Assembly (NCBI RefSeq): GCF_000315625.1
Contig: NW_005434669.1
Coordinates: forward strand, 1,087,245-1,151,244
DNA: 64,000 nt
Reading direction: 5' to 3'
Source of the DNA: Guillardia theta CCMP2712
Taxonomy: Eukaryota; Cryptophyceae; Pyrenomonadales; Geminigeraceae
This document shows, piece by piece, positions 46,200 to 58,967 of this stretch. Both the position numbers and the translations under genes were made by a program. How positions within the stretch are numbered: the first letter of the stretch is position 1; every line of letters starts with the position of its first letter. The notes below the pieces were generated by a model that was given only the letters and a program-made list of their open reading frames with translations, was not told the DNA's origin and did not search any database.

Positions 46200-49100
46200 A
46201 TGAGCGGATCAAGAAATTCTGTTCATGCTGCAGCCGTTACTGAGGAGGAGGAGGAAGAGGAAGAGGAGTACGATGGCGAGGAGGAGGCTTTGAACGAGGA
46301 CTACTCGGTCGATGATTTCGCATCTGACGGTGGACGAGACGGGAGGACCAAGGGCTCTGACTACGTAAGGAGAAGCGAGGGCGAGGGGCAGGTTGTACAC
46401 CTGACCTGCGAGACATAGGTGGATGGAGATTCGGCAGAGCACTACTCCGACGACTCTCAAACTTCCTTGGCGTCTTCTCCTTCAGATGTGGTGGAAGACG
46501 ACGGGACCTCGTCGCAGTCTGACCACCTAGACGAGCTGGAGGGCGATGACGATGGCAACTCGGGTACTGTCTTGTGTGTAACGAAGAGAGGCAGTGATTG
46601 GTTGCTGGAATCAGTTATGGACGATTCAGATTCATACAAGGATGGTTTTCATTAGTGATTTCAAGGAAAGCTGACGTTGACTGCAGGGATACAAGGAATA
46701 CTATAAGGAGAATGATTCGCTGTTTCCTACCTGGCAGATCTTGAGCTTTGTAGACGACGATGAAGGGAGAGAGGATGTGGCGAGAGGGATTGCGGAGATA
46801 GAGGAGGAGAGGAGAAAGAAGGAGAGAGTGAAGCAAGTCAGACAAAGTCCTGTTTCCCTCCTGCACTTTCCTGTCTGGTCTGACGTCATCAACCGGATGG
46901 GAGAGATGGTTGAAAGCGCAACCCTGGACAAGAACTTCTGGTGTTCACCTGTGCTCTCCTTCTTGTTGCCTTGTGTGATTGGCATCATTGCAGGAAGCAA
47001 CGTTCAACGAGCGACTTGGATGAATGGACAGAAAACAGGTGAAGAATGACAACACTTTGTGAAGCAATAGTGCTGACGGCGTGAGAAGAGTGCGGGAGAA
47101 TAACATTGTTCTGCTCCTGTCAAGAGGAAACACGTTGGAAGCGATGGCTCAGTTACGAATATCGCTCCGTTTCCACCAGTCGCGCTGTGAAACAGATTAC
47201 AAGCAAGTTGCCAACATGTACGAAAGGTTCCTTTACCTCGGCAACCATGCGGCGGCAATGGCGATGGATCGAGGAGAGCTGTTGTACGCCTGGAAGATCA
47301 TCTCACTGGTGTGTTCGAGGGAGGAACCTTGTGCTTTCTCCTGATCTCTCCTCGTCTGCAGGTCAAGGAGGAAGAGGCTTCATGGCCATGCGGGAGAGGA
47401 ACATTGTTTCGGAATCACTGGGATCTTGTTGGGTTTACCCTCGTTATCATAGGTGATTTGTAGTCATATAGAGTGATTCTCCTGACCTGTTGGTTGAGTC
47501 TAATTTTTTTTTCTCCTTCTCCTCCTCCTCCTCCTCCTCCTCCTCTTCCTCTTCCTCTTCTTCCTCCTCCTCCTCCTACTACTACTACTACTCCCTCCTC
47601 AGCATCGCTATATTTCCGCAACAAGAGGGTCAGGCAGAGCATCAAGATCTTGAAAGGTGAAGAAATGACAAACGACTGCCCAGCAAGTGAAGGGTCTGCT
47701 AACAGATTGCATCAAACTCGAAGATCACGCAAAGAGATCTCTTGCATGTAGCAAGATAGCAAGAATCAACCTTGGGGCTGCTTGTTTGCAGGTACGCTGC
47801 TTCTCCGAACCCTCACCGTCCTCCCTCACTCGCTCATCGCCTTGCCCGTCTCCTCTTCTCCTCTTCTCTCTTCTCTCTTCTCTCTTCTCTCTTCTCTCCG
47901 CTCTTTCTTCTTTTGCCCTCTCCCTTCCTTCTCTCGTGGCCACTTCCTACTTTTATGTCCCATCCTTTTCTCTTTCTCCTTTCCTTTCGGTGGGTCTCGT
48001 CGGCGCATTTTCTTCTTTCACCTCAATCCCGTCATGTGCGAAAACGTGAAATCTTTTCTCATTCTCACAGGCTGGGTTGTCATGGGAGGCAGTTACAAGG
48101 TTGAAAGCTGCACTCAACATGTCGGAATCTAGTTTGCTCGACGACATCTCTCAAGCTAGTGTCTCTCGGGAGCTCTGCGGCTGCCTCTCTCAGTTCAAAG
48201 CGCTTCAGTTCAACAACTATGCTGACATCTCATCGGACGAGTGAGCATGCGGAAGATTTCTGCTTTGACCCCTGACAGATTTGTTTGTCTCCTCCTTCTA
48301 CTTCTCCTCCTCTTCCCTCTTTTTTCCACCTCCTTTCCCTCTCCTCGTTTTTCTCCTCTTTCCACTTTCACTTCTACTTCTCCTCCTCCTCCTCCTCTCG
48401 CTTCTCATCATTTTTCTTCTCCTCATCTTTGTCCCCCTCCCGTTCCCGCCGATCTTTCCCTTCCCCTCACCTCTCCTCCTCCTGCTTCCGCTTCTTCTCT
48501 TTACTCAGTGTGTTGGAAATGACCGCGCTGCTCAATCTCAGTTATGCCTACTTAAAAGTCGGCAAGGTAAACTGAAAACTCAACAAAATCTTCTGTAAAA
48601 CTTTCAACCTTGTCAGATCAAAAGTGCCAACAAGACGCTGGAAGAAATCCAAACTCACATCTCGACTCTCAACTCCCCGCATTCTCTTCCATCCTCATCT
48701 GCTCGCGCCTCCCTCCTCCACCGCTTCTCCAACTCCCTCCGATGGCTCTCACAGCAGGTGGACACGACGTGCATGCGCAACCAGCTCCCAGCAGCGGCAG
48801 CATCGCGATCATCGCCAGCCATGCACATGTGGAGCTCGAAGATGGACGACTGGGCGGTCAAGATGAGAAGATTCGATCCCAGCAGCAAGCTCAACTCCTC
48901 CACTCTCCTGATGTCTCACCTTCCTCGCTCGTACATGAGGTCTCGTGCTCCTGATGCTTGTCCTGCCCTCGTCCTCTCCCACTTCCACAACCCTTGTGCT
49001 CCTGCTTGTTCGCCTTGATCCTCGTCCTTGTTTTTGACATCATCTTGTTGTAGTGGGCCTGCTCCGAGTACATCCCGCCGCGATCAAGTTGAAGAGATCA

Positions 49101-50029
49101 TAAACAACGCCTCTCAAGGTTTAGACTCCTCTCCTTTCCTTCGTCTTGCCTCCCTCCTGTTTCTCCTCGTTCCCTCCCCTCCCCTCCTTCCCACTCCTCG
49201 CTCCCTCCTCTCCGCCTCTTCTCTCCTAGCCCTCCTCGCCTCCCTCCCACTTCTCTTTCTCACAGTTCTCCAGCTCCTTTCAAGCACATGATCGTGCAGC
49301 AGTTAGAGCACTCAGTGGTGAATGCTTCAGTCTCCTCCTTCTCTTCCTCTTTGAACTTCAACAGCAATCAAGTCAGCGACGGAAGTTGAAAGTGCAAGGG
49401 GAAGAAGACAGTCTTGATCAAACACCTCTGTACATGAGAGACATCAGGTTGAACTCATCATAGCTACTTTCCTCCTGCTCCTGCTCCTGCTCCTCCTCCT
49501 CCTCCTCCTCTTCCTTTCGCTCTCGTTCTACCAGTTGCCCTCCTACTCCGTTCCTCCACGGTCGTCTTACTGCCCCCCTCCCCCTCCTTCATTTTCCTCA
49601 CTGACCTGCGCTATGTCTGCATCCATCGCCCTTTCCTCTGGCTCATGTTTGTCTCAGTTTTCGATCATCGTCAGCGGCGTCGTTTCCAACCGCTGGATTC
49701 ATGTGATGAAGATTGAAACCTAAATGGGACATGACGATCCTGCTACAGGAAACCATGGCAGATTGTTCGGAAGAAATCTGCTCGTGATCGATCGAGTAAG
49801 GGCGGAAAGGGAGCGGGAGCAGGATAGGGCTGGGAGAGAGAGAGGGACAAGGAGAGGGCTGGGACAGGGACAGGAAGAGGGAGAGGGATGAAGGGACAGA
49901 GGAGAGGAGGGGAGGGTGGCAAGCGCAGAAAGGAGGAGGAGGCAACCGAAGTGATGGAATCATTGCGATGCTGCAGGTCATGCAAGTTCAGAGCAGATCG
50001 ACCGAGTGGACGGTAAGACTTTCACTTGA
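46200..50029 (+). CDS. acidic N-terminus plus TPR-like helical repeat protein, unknown function
   Basis: Start at ATG 46200. The first exons are strongly acidic ([35 protein letters not shown]), followed by YKEYYKENDSLFPTWQILSF and a charged helix (IAEIEEERRKKERVKQ). Later exons look like TPR or other helical repeats: RENNIVLLLSRGNTLEAMAQ, VANMYERFLYLGNHAAAMAM, GELLYAWKIISL, VKGLLTDCIKLEDHAKRSLA, SKIARINLGAACLQ, LEMTALLNLSYAYLKVGK, IKSANKTLEEIQTHISTL. The end reads RKPWQIVRKKSARDRS, then SHASSEQIDRVDGKTFT, stop at 50027. An acidic N-terminus with many TPR-like helices recalls subunits of large complexes such as TFIIIC or CCR4-NOT, but I cannot assign it. Long pyrimidine-rich introns separate the exons; several middle joints are uncertain. 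Confidence 0.55.
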
Positions 50030-50421
50030 CTGCTCCTGCGGCCATGACAGCATGACAGAGCTTGCGGGGAGTATACTACAAGATGTCGAAAGTTCGAGCT
50101 CCTGTGGGTGAGAAGAACATGACAGGGAGAAAAAGCAAGACAAGAGAAGTAACGCGTAACGAAGTGAATTTGAAATGTAAAGTATGAGCAACGTACGAAT
50201 TAATTGATTTCTGGCATGAACCCTCAGAGAGTGGGAAGTTGACGTGAAAACTCTTCATCACCATTTTATGCAAAAGACAACGTTGACAATCCGCATCATC
50301 TTGTCTCTTATCAACATGAATCGTGATTCTTTCAAATCATACAAAAACAACTCCATGCTCAAACACGGACGCGAACATCTTCTGCGATCATGGCCTCGTA
50401 GATCTGCAGCACAAACTCTCG
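50030..50421. other. 3' intergenic region between convergent genes
   Basis: Nothing beyond probable 3' UTRs of the helical-repeat gene (plus) and the Ycf23-like gene (minus). No gene seen. Confidence 0.4.
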
Positions 50422-51809
50422 TCAGCTCCTCTCCCTCTTCGCAAGCTTCCTCACCTCACGAACAGCCGCGAGCATCGCGATCTCCGAGTTCAACTTGTTC
50501 ACAGCAGACCCTACACCAACTCCTGAAGCTCCAGCAGCAATGGCGAGGGGAGCGGTGATGGCGCTGATGCCAGAAGCCGCCATGGTGGGGATCTCAACGG
50601 CCTTGGAGATGGCTGAAATGGTGTCAGACGGCTGACCGATCGCGTTCCAGTCTTGTTTCTCTTGCCCCTCCCCGCTGTCCCACTTCTTCTTTCCTCCCCC
50701 CCTCTCCTTCCCTCTCCTCCTCCCTCCTCATTCCCCCCTTCGTCCTCACCAGCAGTGGCAGCAAGGGTGGGTGCTGCCTTCTCGATCAATCCCTGGATTC
50801 CTCCGGAGGAAGGCTTCATCGGCATGCCTCCCTCAGTCTGGATGATGGAAGCGCCGGCAGCCTCGAGAGCAAGAGCAAGGGAGACCTGCAGTCGAAGGCG
50901 TCAATGCCAGGAGGCAGAGGCAGAGGCAGAGGCAGAGGCAGAGGCAGAGGAGGAGGAGGAGGAGGAGGAGGAGGAGGAGGAGGAGGAGGAGGAGGAGGAG
51001 GAGGAGGAGGAGGAGGAGGAGGAGGAGGAGGAGGGGAGGAGGAGGAGGAGGAGCTCAACCTGCTCGTCGAGAGGAAGGGTGTGTGGCACGGTGACAGAGA
51101 CGGGGATGCTGGATCCAAGGATGTCGCGTGTACGCTCGGTGATGGCGAGAACCTAAAATGCACGAGCTCAGCCTGGCGCGAAGGAAAATGAAGCAACGCT
51201 GACCTCCTCTGCTGAAAACTTACGTCCCTGTGCATAGAACGAGTCGTAGTTTCCAATCTCGACCATGTTAGCGCCAGCCTGTCAGGAGCATTGTTTCAGT
51301 GTCGGGCACAACACAGATGTCTCAGCACCTTGACGGCAGCAAGAAAATCCTCAGCAACAACAGAGGAAACGCAAACTGGAACGTTTCCGATGGATCGGGC
51401 GAGCTGAACGAGCTTGGGGTCGCACGCGATGTCCACAAGGGTGGCACCTTCAAACCAACTTCAACTCGATTGCACAGCATGCTGATACGTCACCTCCAGC
51501 ATTGGCTGCGCGAACTACCGAGGCAACAGACTTCTCATCAAAGTTGTTCAATCCGGAGATGATCTGCGACCAGATATCTCAGTAAGATCGTCGAAAACGC
51601 GCCATGGTCTCCAGGAATCAGATCTTTACCTTGAGAGCGCGCCTCTGCTCGAACGGGAGCATGACGTCGCCCTTGGACATGGAACAGCGGGGGCCGAGGG
51701 GGAGGTTCCTGGACGCACGAGTAGGCAGGGCAGGGGAGAAGGCAGAGGAGGAAGAGAGTCCAAGGAGGAGCACGCATGTTGCTCCAGCTACCCGCCGCAT
51801 CGTGAACAT
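50422..51809 (-). CDS. ycf23-like: nuclear-encoded plastid Ycf23/DUF561 family protein
   Basis: Start at ATG 51809. The leader is a signal peptide (MFTMRRVAGATCVLLLGLSS, then SSAF) with Phe right at the predicted cleavage point, followed by a Ser/Arg/Pro-rich stretch. This is the two-part leader used for secondary red plastids. The mature protein follows Ycf23/DUF561: GDVMLPFEQRRALK, IISGLNNFDEKSVASVVRAA, TLVDIACDPKLVQLARSIGN, VPVCVSSVVAEDFLAAVK, AGANMVEIGNYDSFYAQGR, VLAITERTRDILG, SIPVSVTVPHTLPLDEQ, ALEAAGASIIQTEGGMPMKP, AVEIPTMAASGISAITAPLA, IAAGASGVGVCSAVNKLNSE; stop at 50422. The sequence looks like a TIM barrel. Ycf23 is plastid-encoded in red algae and some derived lineages; its function is poorly known. 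About seven short introns. Confidence 0.85.
50918..51052. repeat. (GCAGAG)n then (GGA)n repeat in a Ycf23-like intron
   Basis: Short hexamer array (GAGGCA) followed by more than thirty GGA units, lying between two exons of the minus-strand gene. Confidence 0.85.
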
Positions 51810-51839
51810 GATCGAGATTGGAGGCCGCCGAGGAATACA

Positions 51840-52490
51840 CCACCCTATTGTACGCATCTGAATACCACCCCACCCTATATTTTGATACCCCTACCCACCA
51901 TGTTGGTATTCCACCGTCAAAAAGTCAATGGTTTGATAGGGAAAAGTACCCCTACTTTTGTGGCATCATATCACCCACCCGTGTTTCTATAACCCCCACC
52001 ATACAAAACATTCATCCACCCCAATCATCAACCCCACCCCCTGATGCGTCCATTTCTCCACCACCCCTTCTTCCACCACCCTACCTGCCAATCCATCATC
52101 AGCCCCCTTCAATTCCGCTTGTTGCAAGGGCTACCCCACCTTCTTGTTTCAAAAGTCGAACCCTACCATCTATTGATGAGAATTTTATCACCCTACCTAC
52201 CAAATCTCCCATTCTCGGTCAATCATGGACCCCTAGGGAAACATTTGAAAAGTACCGTACCCCCTAAGACTACATGTAACCTACCCCACAGGTGCAAGAT
52301 CATCACCACCCCTGCTACTCATGACAGACCTTGACTACCCTACCCTTTCAGCATTGTACCCCAATTGGAAATGCGGCTATTCGATATATACCACCCACCC
52401 AATGAACTACCATTACCCCCTGAAATGACTACCCTATTCTTTCCCACAAAATAACTACTACCCCACCCACCATGGTAAGAGCAGCAGAAG
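51840..52490. repeat. long G-poor tract rich in CCACCC and TACCCC words
   Basis: For about 650 bp the plus strand has few G residues and is dotted with CACCC, TACCCC and CCCTACC in irregular spacing (for example CACCCCACCCTATATTTTG and TACCCCTACCCACCATG). It is not a tandem repeat. It lies just upstream of the Ycf23-like start codon. The frames across it are Pro/Thr/His-rich and unlike protein. The region 52490-52888 also shows no gene apart from a (GAT)n run at about 52826-52852. Confidence 0.55.
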
Positions 52491-52888
52491 GGCAGCAAGT
52501 ATTTACTAAGTTTGCTGCTAGGAGATGTTACAAAGGCAGCAGGCAATGCAGGATTCACCAATGCAGCTGATGGATCCCTGGATGACCTGCGACCCCCCCG
52601 TCGTCATGGCGCAGGTAATGATGATGGTAAGGGAGGCAAGATGATAGGAGATGAGCGAAGATGGCCGTGGATGAGTCTCGCAGAGAGATGGCGATCGGCA
52701 GACGGTTCGGGATGGAGCTGGTAGCTGAGACCTCGTGGGTTCGGGCAGACTTCGTCCCTAGTGCCATGCCATTAAGAATTTTAGATTGAGATACGATTAG
52801 CAACTCGAGATGCGGGGTTTGTCATGATGATGATGATGATGATGATGATGATGTCTGATCGATCGGTACTAAGACCTTGTGAATGTAG

Positions 52889-55753
52889 CTGCTGCCTGCC
52901 CTGAAATCCCTTCGATGCGTCATCGGGGCATCGAGCGAGTGTCAAGTATCTGTTTCACAAACCTCGAGGAATGAAGTCCAGATTGATGTCATCAAAGAGG
53001 ATAGGACGTCATCACATGCCAGAGATTCTTGGGCTCGGTTTCAGAGGAAGATCACTGCAGAGCATGAGCTGAAGCAACTCGGCGCTCTCGAGGTAATTTT
53101 GTAGGGAGATCTTCATGGAGGTGAACTCTTGGACAGAAGCTACCATGTGACGTGCCACATGTGAATGTCTGGAATGTCAAGTATGTGCTTGAAGACACGA
53201 CGTGAGGCACCTTGCTTCTTGATGCTCTGAATCATGACTTTACTTTCGAAGATCCATCAGTAGTGAAATTCTTAACATGCGGGGTACTTCATCGGTACAA
53301 ACAGAAGGTCCTATATACACTTCCCTTGAACAGTCAGGGATTGACATCACGATACACTCATAGAGGAGATGAAGAAGTTGAAGCAAGTGTACTGCTCGAC
53401 TTGCGGTGCGCAGCTTACCAAACAAGGTAACGTGTCTTGAAAGTCGTCCTGAGCTCTGGGATGACTACCTTGAAACAGCTGCATTCCAAAGAATCCTGCC
53501 GCTGCCTTCTCCCTTTTGGTATGAACTTGCAGACCTGTGGATATGCCACGACGACTTTCGGTCCCTCTTGTTGTCTCAACGACGGAGGTAGAATGACAAC
53601 CTGCAGTTGTCGATCTCCAATGGCAAATCTTTCCCCAGCGAATCTTCGGCCACGTGTTGGCGATTGCTTGTACAGGTAGAGAAAGGTATGCTGTGTCAAT
53701 GTTCTCATCCACGTTCTCTTCACAGTGAACATTATCTCTTGTTGAATGCAGCAGACTTTGCAGATGGTGCGATCAGGTTCAAGACGAAAACTTACACTTT
53801 TCCGAATCCATCTTCCTCCTTCTCATCATCACCACCAAATTCTCCACCTCCACTCTCAACCTCAACTTCAATCACGAGCATTATCATCGCCACACACTGC
53901 GGATTCTCTTCTTCCTTTCAGCCCTTGTGGTTTTCCTGCATGTGAACGGCTGACGGCCAGGTGGGTGAGTTTGGCAGCAAGTGCAGAGCCTTCAGCTGTG
54001 GATTGGAGGGGGGTTGCCTGCTCAAGATGCGAGGGGATTCTCGGAGAAGCTCTCGTTGGGTCACAGGTAGGACTGCATTGCTCTTCCCTGCTTTTCTTTT
54101 GTGAGTATCTTTTCCTCTCTTGCAAGTCGTCGGAAAAGAGCCAGGAAGACGAAAAGTCTGAAAGTTTATTGCCGACGTCTGCCAAACAAAAGGGGAATGC
54201 AAAGAAGCGTCCTCGAATTCACAGCAAACGAGCTTCATCTGAGGATGTAAATCTTTTGCTGATTTTTTGTGCCGAGAAGTTTCCCGTTTGAATCGAGCAT
54301 CAAACCTGTTCTGATCAAATTGCAAACAGAATGGACAAGAAGGCTCGCTTTGGGATGCTACGTTTGCTCAGGACTCCACACTATCAGAGGCGCGAGCTCT
54401 TGTTCCTGGATTAGATCTCACCAACGCATCTGCTGAGCCAGTGAGCCTGACGCTTGACATGTGATGTTGATATGACACGGGGGCAGGGAGGGCTGACCGT
54501 TGTCATGTACGACGGGTCAAAAATACCATGGGAGACCATCTCAGCTGCAACCAGCGACAAGATACACAGTGACAACGCAGAAGAAAAGAGGAAGAGTACG
54601 AGAATCCCTCACAAGACTCGACTCGACAAAGGGCCGTCAAGTGATGTCAGGCTGTTCAAGCAAGTAAGCCGACCAGTCAGCCACCCGCGTCTTCCGTCTC
54701 CTCACGTTGCTGCCTCAGTGGATCTCCAGCAACGTGGACGCTGGAGGGCCCGGCGACATTTTCGCCTCTTGCACTGGTCAGCTAGCTTAGCTGGTTCCAA
54801 CTCACTGGTGATGACGTCAATCTCAGTGCTGCGAAGACTGGCTCATGACATGGCGGAGGTAACGTTGTGGTCAGACTTGAACTTTCAGGAGATGAGATTG
54901 GAGTAGATCGCTGGGGCTCATTGCAACTACCGCTTCCTGTTGAGGAGCAGGACGGAGGCGGGCATGCCTGTCAACTTCCTTCTCCTCTCCTTGCTGGGGC
55001 AGCGCAGGTAGTCAGAGGAGCAAGCAACGAGTTTGAGCTGACAGGTTCCAGCACGATACTGTCCAACTGCCTGGGCAGCATTAAAGACCCTGCCTTCTCG
55101 GTGCTGTCTTCTCTTGCCGTAGTGCAGATGCTGATCATGCTGCAGGAACCTCAAGACTCGGCGATGGAGGAGACGATTCCGAGGTTGACTTTCCTTCTCC
55201 GCAGCAACCTCTTCCAATACTCCCAACTCCACGTCCTTCTTCACTTGGAACATCACCATCACTAGCTCCTCTCCTTGCTCTGCACCCCCTCGTTGGCTAA
55301 GTACGAGGGCAGGGCACAAGTCCTTCAGTGCTTGTTTGTTTCCTTCTCCACCGATCATTCAGTGGCTACGGGTCTTCTCAGTCAGGCAAGTCGCACTATG
55401 CCGCACGCTGCTGCTTGACTCGCTGGTGGCAGTGGAACGAGAAGTCGCCGAACTCTATAGAGACTCTCGACTACATGTATGCTTGTGTATCCCATCCCTT
55501 CATCTTTTCCCTGCTCTCTCTTTCGCCGTTCTCGTTCTAGAGTCCCTACTTCCACTCCCCCCCTCCACTTGCCCCCTCCACTTCTTCCTCCTCTCAACCC
55601 TCAGAGCCTCTCCTTTACATCTTCTGATCCTCTCCTCTTCTTGTACGTGACAGGGACGAAGAATGCTCGCACATCCTCGAAGCCCTCCAGCAGAGCACCC
55701 TCCTCATGCCTCCCACCCAGCGGATCCTCAACGGTCGAGCAGCAAGCATGTAG
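52889..55753 (+). CDS. UBE3D-like: UBE3D-like E3 ubiquitin-protein ligase (HECT-like E2-binding family)
   Basis: UBE3D binds E2 enzymes and ubiquitinates targets such as cyclin B. The 5' end is unresolved: the first clear exon begins near 52889 (LLPALKSLRCVIGASSE) and the initiator lies upstream. Next: KLPCDVPHVNVWNVKYVLED, then the family core VYCSTCGAQLTK and AFQRILPLPSPFWYELADLW then ICH (compare the LPLPSxxW...W.CH motif). These are followed by ANLRPRVGDCLYS joined to EHYLLLNAADFADGAIR and by AVDWRGVACSRCEGILGEAL, with a Cys pair. The C-terminal part contains STILSNCLGSIKDPAFSVLS, VQMLIMLQEP and ends ECSHILEALQQSTLLMPPTQ then RILNGRAASM, TAG at 55751. The Cys pairs probably hold zinc. Length and order fit the family. 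Exons 54250-54900 are the least certain. Confidence 0.8.
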
Positions 55754-55939
55754 TTACGATGTCACTGAGATTTTCTTCCAGGCCTTCCCGTTGGATTCTT
55801 ACCCGTGTAGCTGGCCCAGTGGTTTGAATCAACCTTTCAATCTCAGTGGCTCCTTTTCCACTGACCTCGCTTGTATGTGTGTTACTAGGCTATGTAAACT
55901 TAAGTCCGAGGCAGGCTTCCGATTTCGCTGAGGCTTACT

Positions 55940-56150
55940 GTGGCCGCCCGCGCCGCCGTCGTCCGCGGGGGCCCCATTGAATCCCTTGCGGCAACTTCCC
56001 GGACCGTGGCCGAACGGCAGCTCGCCGGCGGCCCGGCGCTGAACCAGGCCCAGGGTGACCGAAGGCTCGGTTGTCACGGTCGGTCGGATCGGATGTCGGC
56101 CCCAGGGCCGCAGCCGGGGCCGCCCGGCCCGGACTCCGGGAACTGATTGT
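55940..56150. repeat. GC-rich low-complexity island
   Basis: Contains CGCGGGGGCCCC near 55964, GGTCGGTCGGATCGG near 56079, GGGGCCGCCCGGCCCGG near 56115. Starts within 200 bp of the end of the ligase gene. No gene called. Confidence 0.5.
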
Positions 56151-57025
56151 TCTGCAAAAGGAACAATTTTTCTTCCTCGTCTGCTAGCATTCTGATAGGA
56201 CCATAGGACCTCTCCTACTAGACTAGCATGTATTTCCTGAATAAACAGAAGGGTCCTAGGAAGTACCCCCTTCCCCTCAGTATGCTATGAAAAATAGGGT
56301 ACAACAGTATTGCTTGGTACTAGGAATAATATAGCCCAGGCTGGGTTGAGGTTTTATCATGGTCCTAGAGTAAGGCATAGGAAGGTCATATCTGAGGTCA
56401 TAGCGAAAATCAGTCAACTGTCGACGGAAGATGCTGAGCGTCGCGCGGAGGAGCGGAAGTGAGTATGAGAGGATGAGAGGATGAGAGCAAGGAGGAGGAG
56501 GAGGAAGAGGAGGAAGAGGAGGAGGAGGAAAGAGAGGAGGAGGTGACAAGGTTATCAGACGAGGAGAGTACTGATGAGAGGGGAAGAAGACGAGAGTGGA
56601 AGTTAGGATAGTCCCAGGAAGCAGGAAGCAATCAAGTTCAAAGACGATTGTGACACGATGATGAACGATTATTGCTGGAATCATTTGAATTGCCTACAAG
56701 ATTCATTAGAGGGCTGGATGAGACACGTATAGAGGATTGTGGTGAAGGATATTGATTGCGCTCGATGCCGACAATGAATGGCCGATGTTGAATGTTGAGA
56801 TGGAGCAGCGTCATTGGGCAGAAGGAGAACGAACCATTGCGTGATTGTAGAAACTGGGTGTTCGTTGGAGGGTATCAGCAACACGTAGAAAGAGTAGAAA
56901 GGGGGATTTTGTTTTTTAATGTTGCAAATAGTTTTAGCAGTCGTAGTGAGATTAGACTAATGTAGACAAGCAGCATAGCATCAATGCTCCGGGACTCTTG
57001 TGCCAGAGCATCCTAACCTTCATTG
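56151..57025. other. intergenic, no gene seen
   Basis: A short C-rich piece (GTACCCCCTTCCCC) at 56260-56275 and a (GGA)n-like run at 56490-56545; otherwise unremarkable. The last 100 bp are presumably the promoter and 5' UTR of the complex I gene. Confidence 0.4.
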
Positions 57026-58797
57026 ATGATGTTTACAGGAAGCGTCTTCACGCAGACGAAGCGTTTCATCAGCACAGAAGTGCTCTCCCTGCGCGGCGGC
57101 CGCAGCTCCGTGAGTTAGCTCTTGATGTCTTGATACCATCTTGACCCTCCTCGTTCAGGTGACAGGTGTTGTTGCCACCGTCTTCGGCAGCACGGGGTTT
57201 GTTGCAAGATATGTTGTTAACAAGCTCGGTAGGGTTGGAACTCAAGTAAGTCGTGTTCGTTGGCGCTGTGCTACCTGCTGACATAGCATCCTTGCAAAGT
57301 GCGTTGTTCCCCACCGCATTTACAGTGAGGACAGGGGTCGACATCTCAAGTGAGTGCATCTCTGCACACCAAACAACAAGCACATAATTGTTGAAGATTG
57401 TGCTGGATCCCGTCTGATCGGTGTTGTGGTTTTCAGGGTTATGGGGGATCTTGGTATGATCGTACCGATGCCATTCCACGCTCGTGATCCGGAATCGATC
57501 GCCGAGGCATGGCTGTTGTGCGAGTTTGAAAGTTGTTGAAGTTTGCTTTTCAGTGTGTGAAGGAGTCAGATGTCGTTATCAACCTTATGGGCAAGCAGGA
57601 GAAGGTTCATGAAGTGCTTATGGTTTCAGTTGGTCCATGACTTGCTGTATCCTGTAGACATTCAATTTCGATTTCTTTGGATCCAATGTCGAGGCCGTTT
57701 CTACGCTTGCTAAGGTAATGCGTGTAAGCGCTTCGCAGCGATGATGATGATGATGTTGTTGTGCAGATCAGCAAGGAGTGCGGTGTTCCGCGATTCATCC
57801 ACCTGTCGTCGGTTGCAGCAGACGAGCAATCAGAATCTACTTGGTTGCGTTGCAAGGCACTCGGCGAGAAGGCAGTGTTGGATTACTATCCTAACGCCGC
57901 CATCCTCCGATCCAACGTCATCTTCGGCGAGGAGGACAAGTTCCTCAACAACATGGCCAAGTGGGCTCGAATCTACGGTAGGCTTTTGAATGCCTCGACT
58001 TACTAGAGGTGATGGTATGATCGCAGGTTACGTCCCTATCATTGGATCCGGGAAGAACATCGTTCACCCTATCTACGTTGATGACGTGGCTGAGGTCAGA
58101 AGATTGGCTTGTTTCCTTCCGCGCCAGAGCGGTCACCCGCTGCTGGTTCTCAGGCCATCCGCGCTTGTACGTATGACGACTCCTACGACGGACAAATCGT
58201 CGAGCTCAACGGCCCAGAAGCCTGGACGCTCCCTGATGTGAAATAATCTCCCCACTGCCTACGCCAGCTGACCTCCCTGCCAGATCGCGAACTGGGTGAG
58301 AGAAACTTGCTGGATCGCAGAGACCTCGAGGATCCGAAGGGTAAGTCGCATGATACCGCATGTTGCTCGACTGAAGCCCTGCAGTTCCCCGACTTGTCGG
58401 AATACCTTCCCGAGTCGTTGAAGCACCTCTCTCCTCACAACATGGTCGGTGGGATCACCGACTCCTACCTCGGGCTGTGGCCTAGCGACGTTTTCGGGCC
58501 CATGTCTATGCTCGGAATTCGTGGGGACTTCAGGGCTCTCAACTGCAATAGCTGGGTGAGAGCTGGGGTTCAGCTGGAGAGGTTGGACGGGCTAAAGTTT
58601 GTTGGCAGACTGTCAACAAGCGTCTACCTCAGATTGACTCGTTTGACATCGTGCCAACGAAGTTCACGGAGATCGCGTAAGACTCTCGCGACCTTGTAGC
58701 TGAGTCGCTGACGCTTTTGCCTAGGCCGGAGTATCTGAGAAACTACCGCCCGGGAGGACATTTCAGTGTTTTGCACAAGAAGGAGGACGTGCTGTAG
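57026..58797 (+). CDS. NDUFA9: mitochondrial complex I subunit NDUFA9 (39 kDa, atypical SDR)
   Basis: Accessory subunit of NADH:ubiquinone oxidoreductase in the inner mitochondrial membrane, with an SDR-type Rossmann fold. Start at ATG 57026: [20 protein letters not shown] is a plausible mitochondrial presequence. Then [20 protein letters not shown] gives the dinucleotide motif (GSTGFVA). Later exons match the family order: [164 protein letters not shown]. The C-terminus (PRIDS-type exon, then [20 protein letters not shown]) ends at TAG 58795. Around nine short introns. Length about 390 aa fits. Confidence 0.88.
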
Positions 58798-58967
58798 AGG
58801 AGAGTCGACCTCAGCCAGCAGTCTGCTCCCTTTCTTACGGCCTCCTGTGTCGAATCATTGTATCTGTCGATAAACTTGTTGCGTGCTTTCATGTACAACT
58901 TGTCGCCATTTTACAATCTATAAGTTATCTCAAGCGGCTCTCCTTTTGGAGTCAGCAGACTTAAGGT

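Noticed and set aside
51840-52490. Telomeric repeat (TACCCC/CCCTAA-like)
   Set aside because: The words are irregularly spaced and variable, not tandem, and coding genes lie on both sides, so it is not a telomere end.
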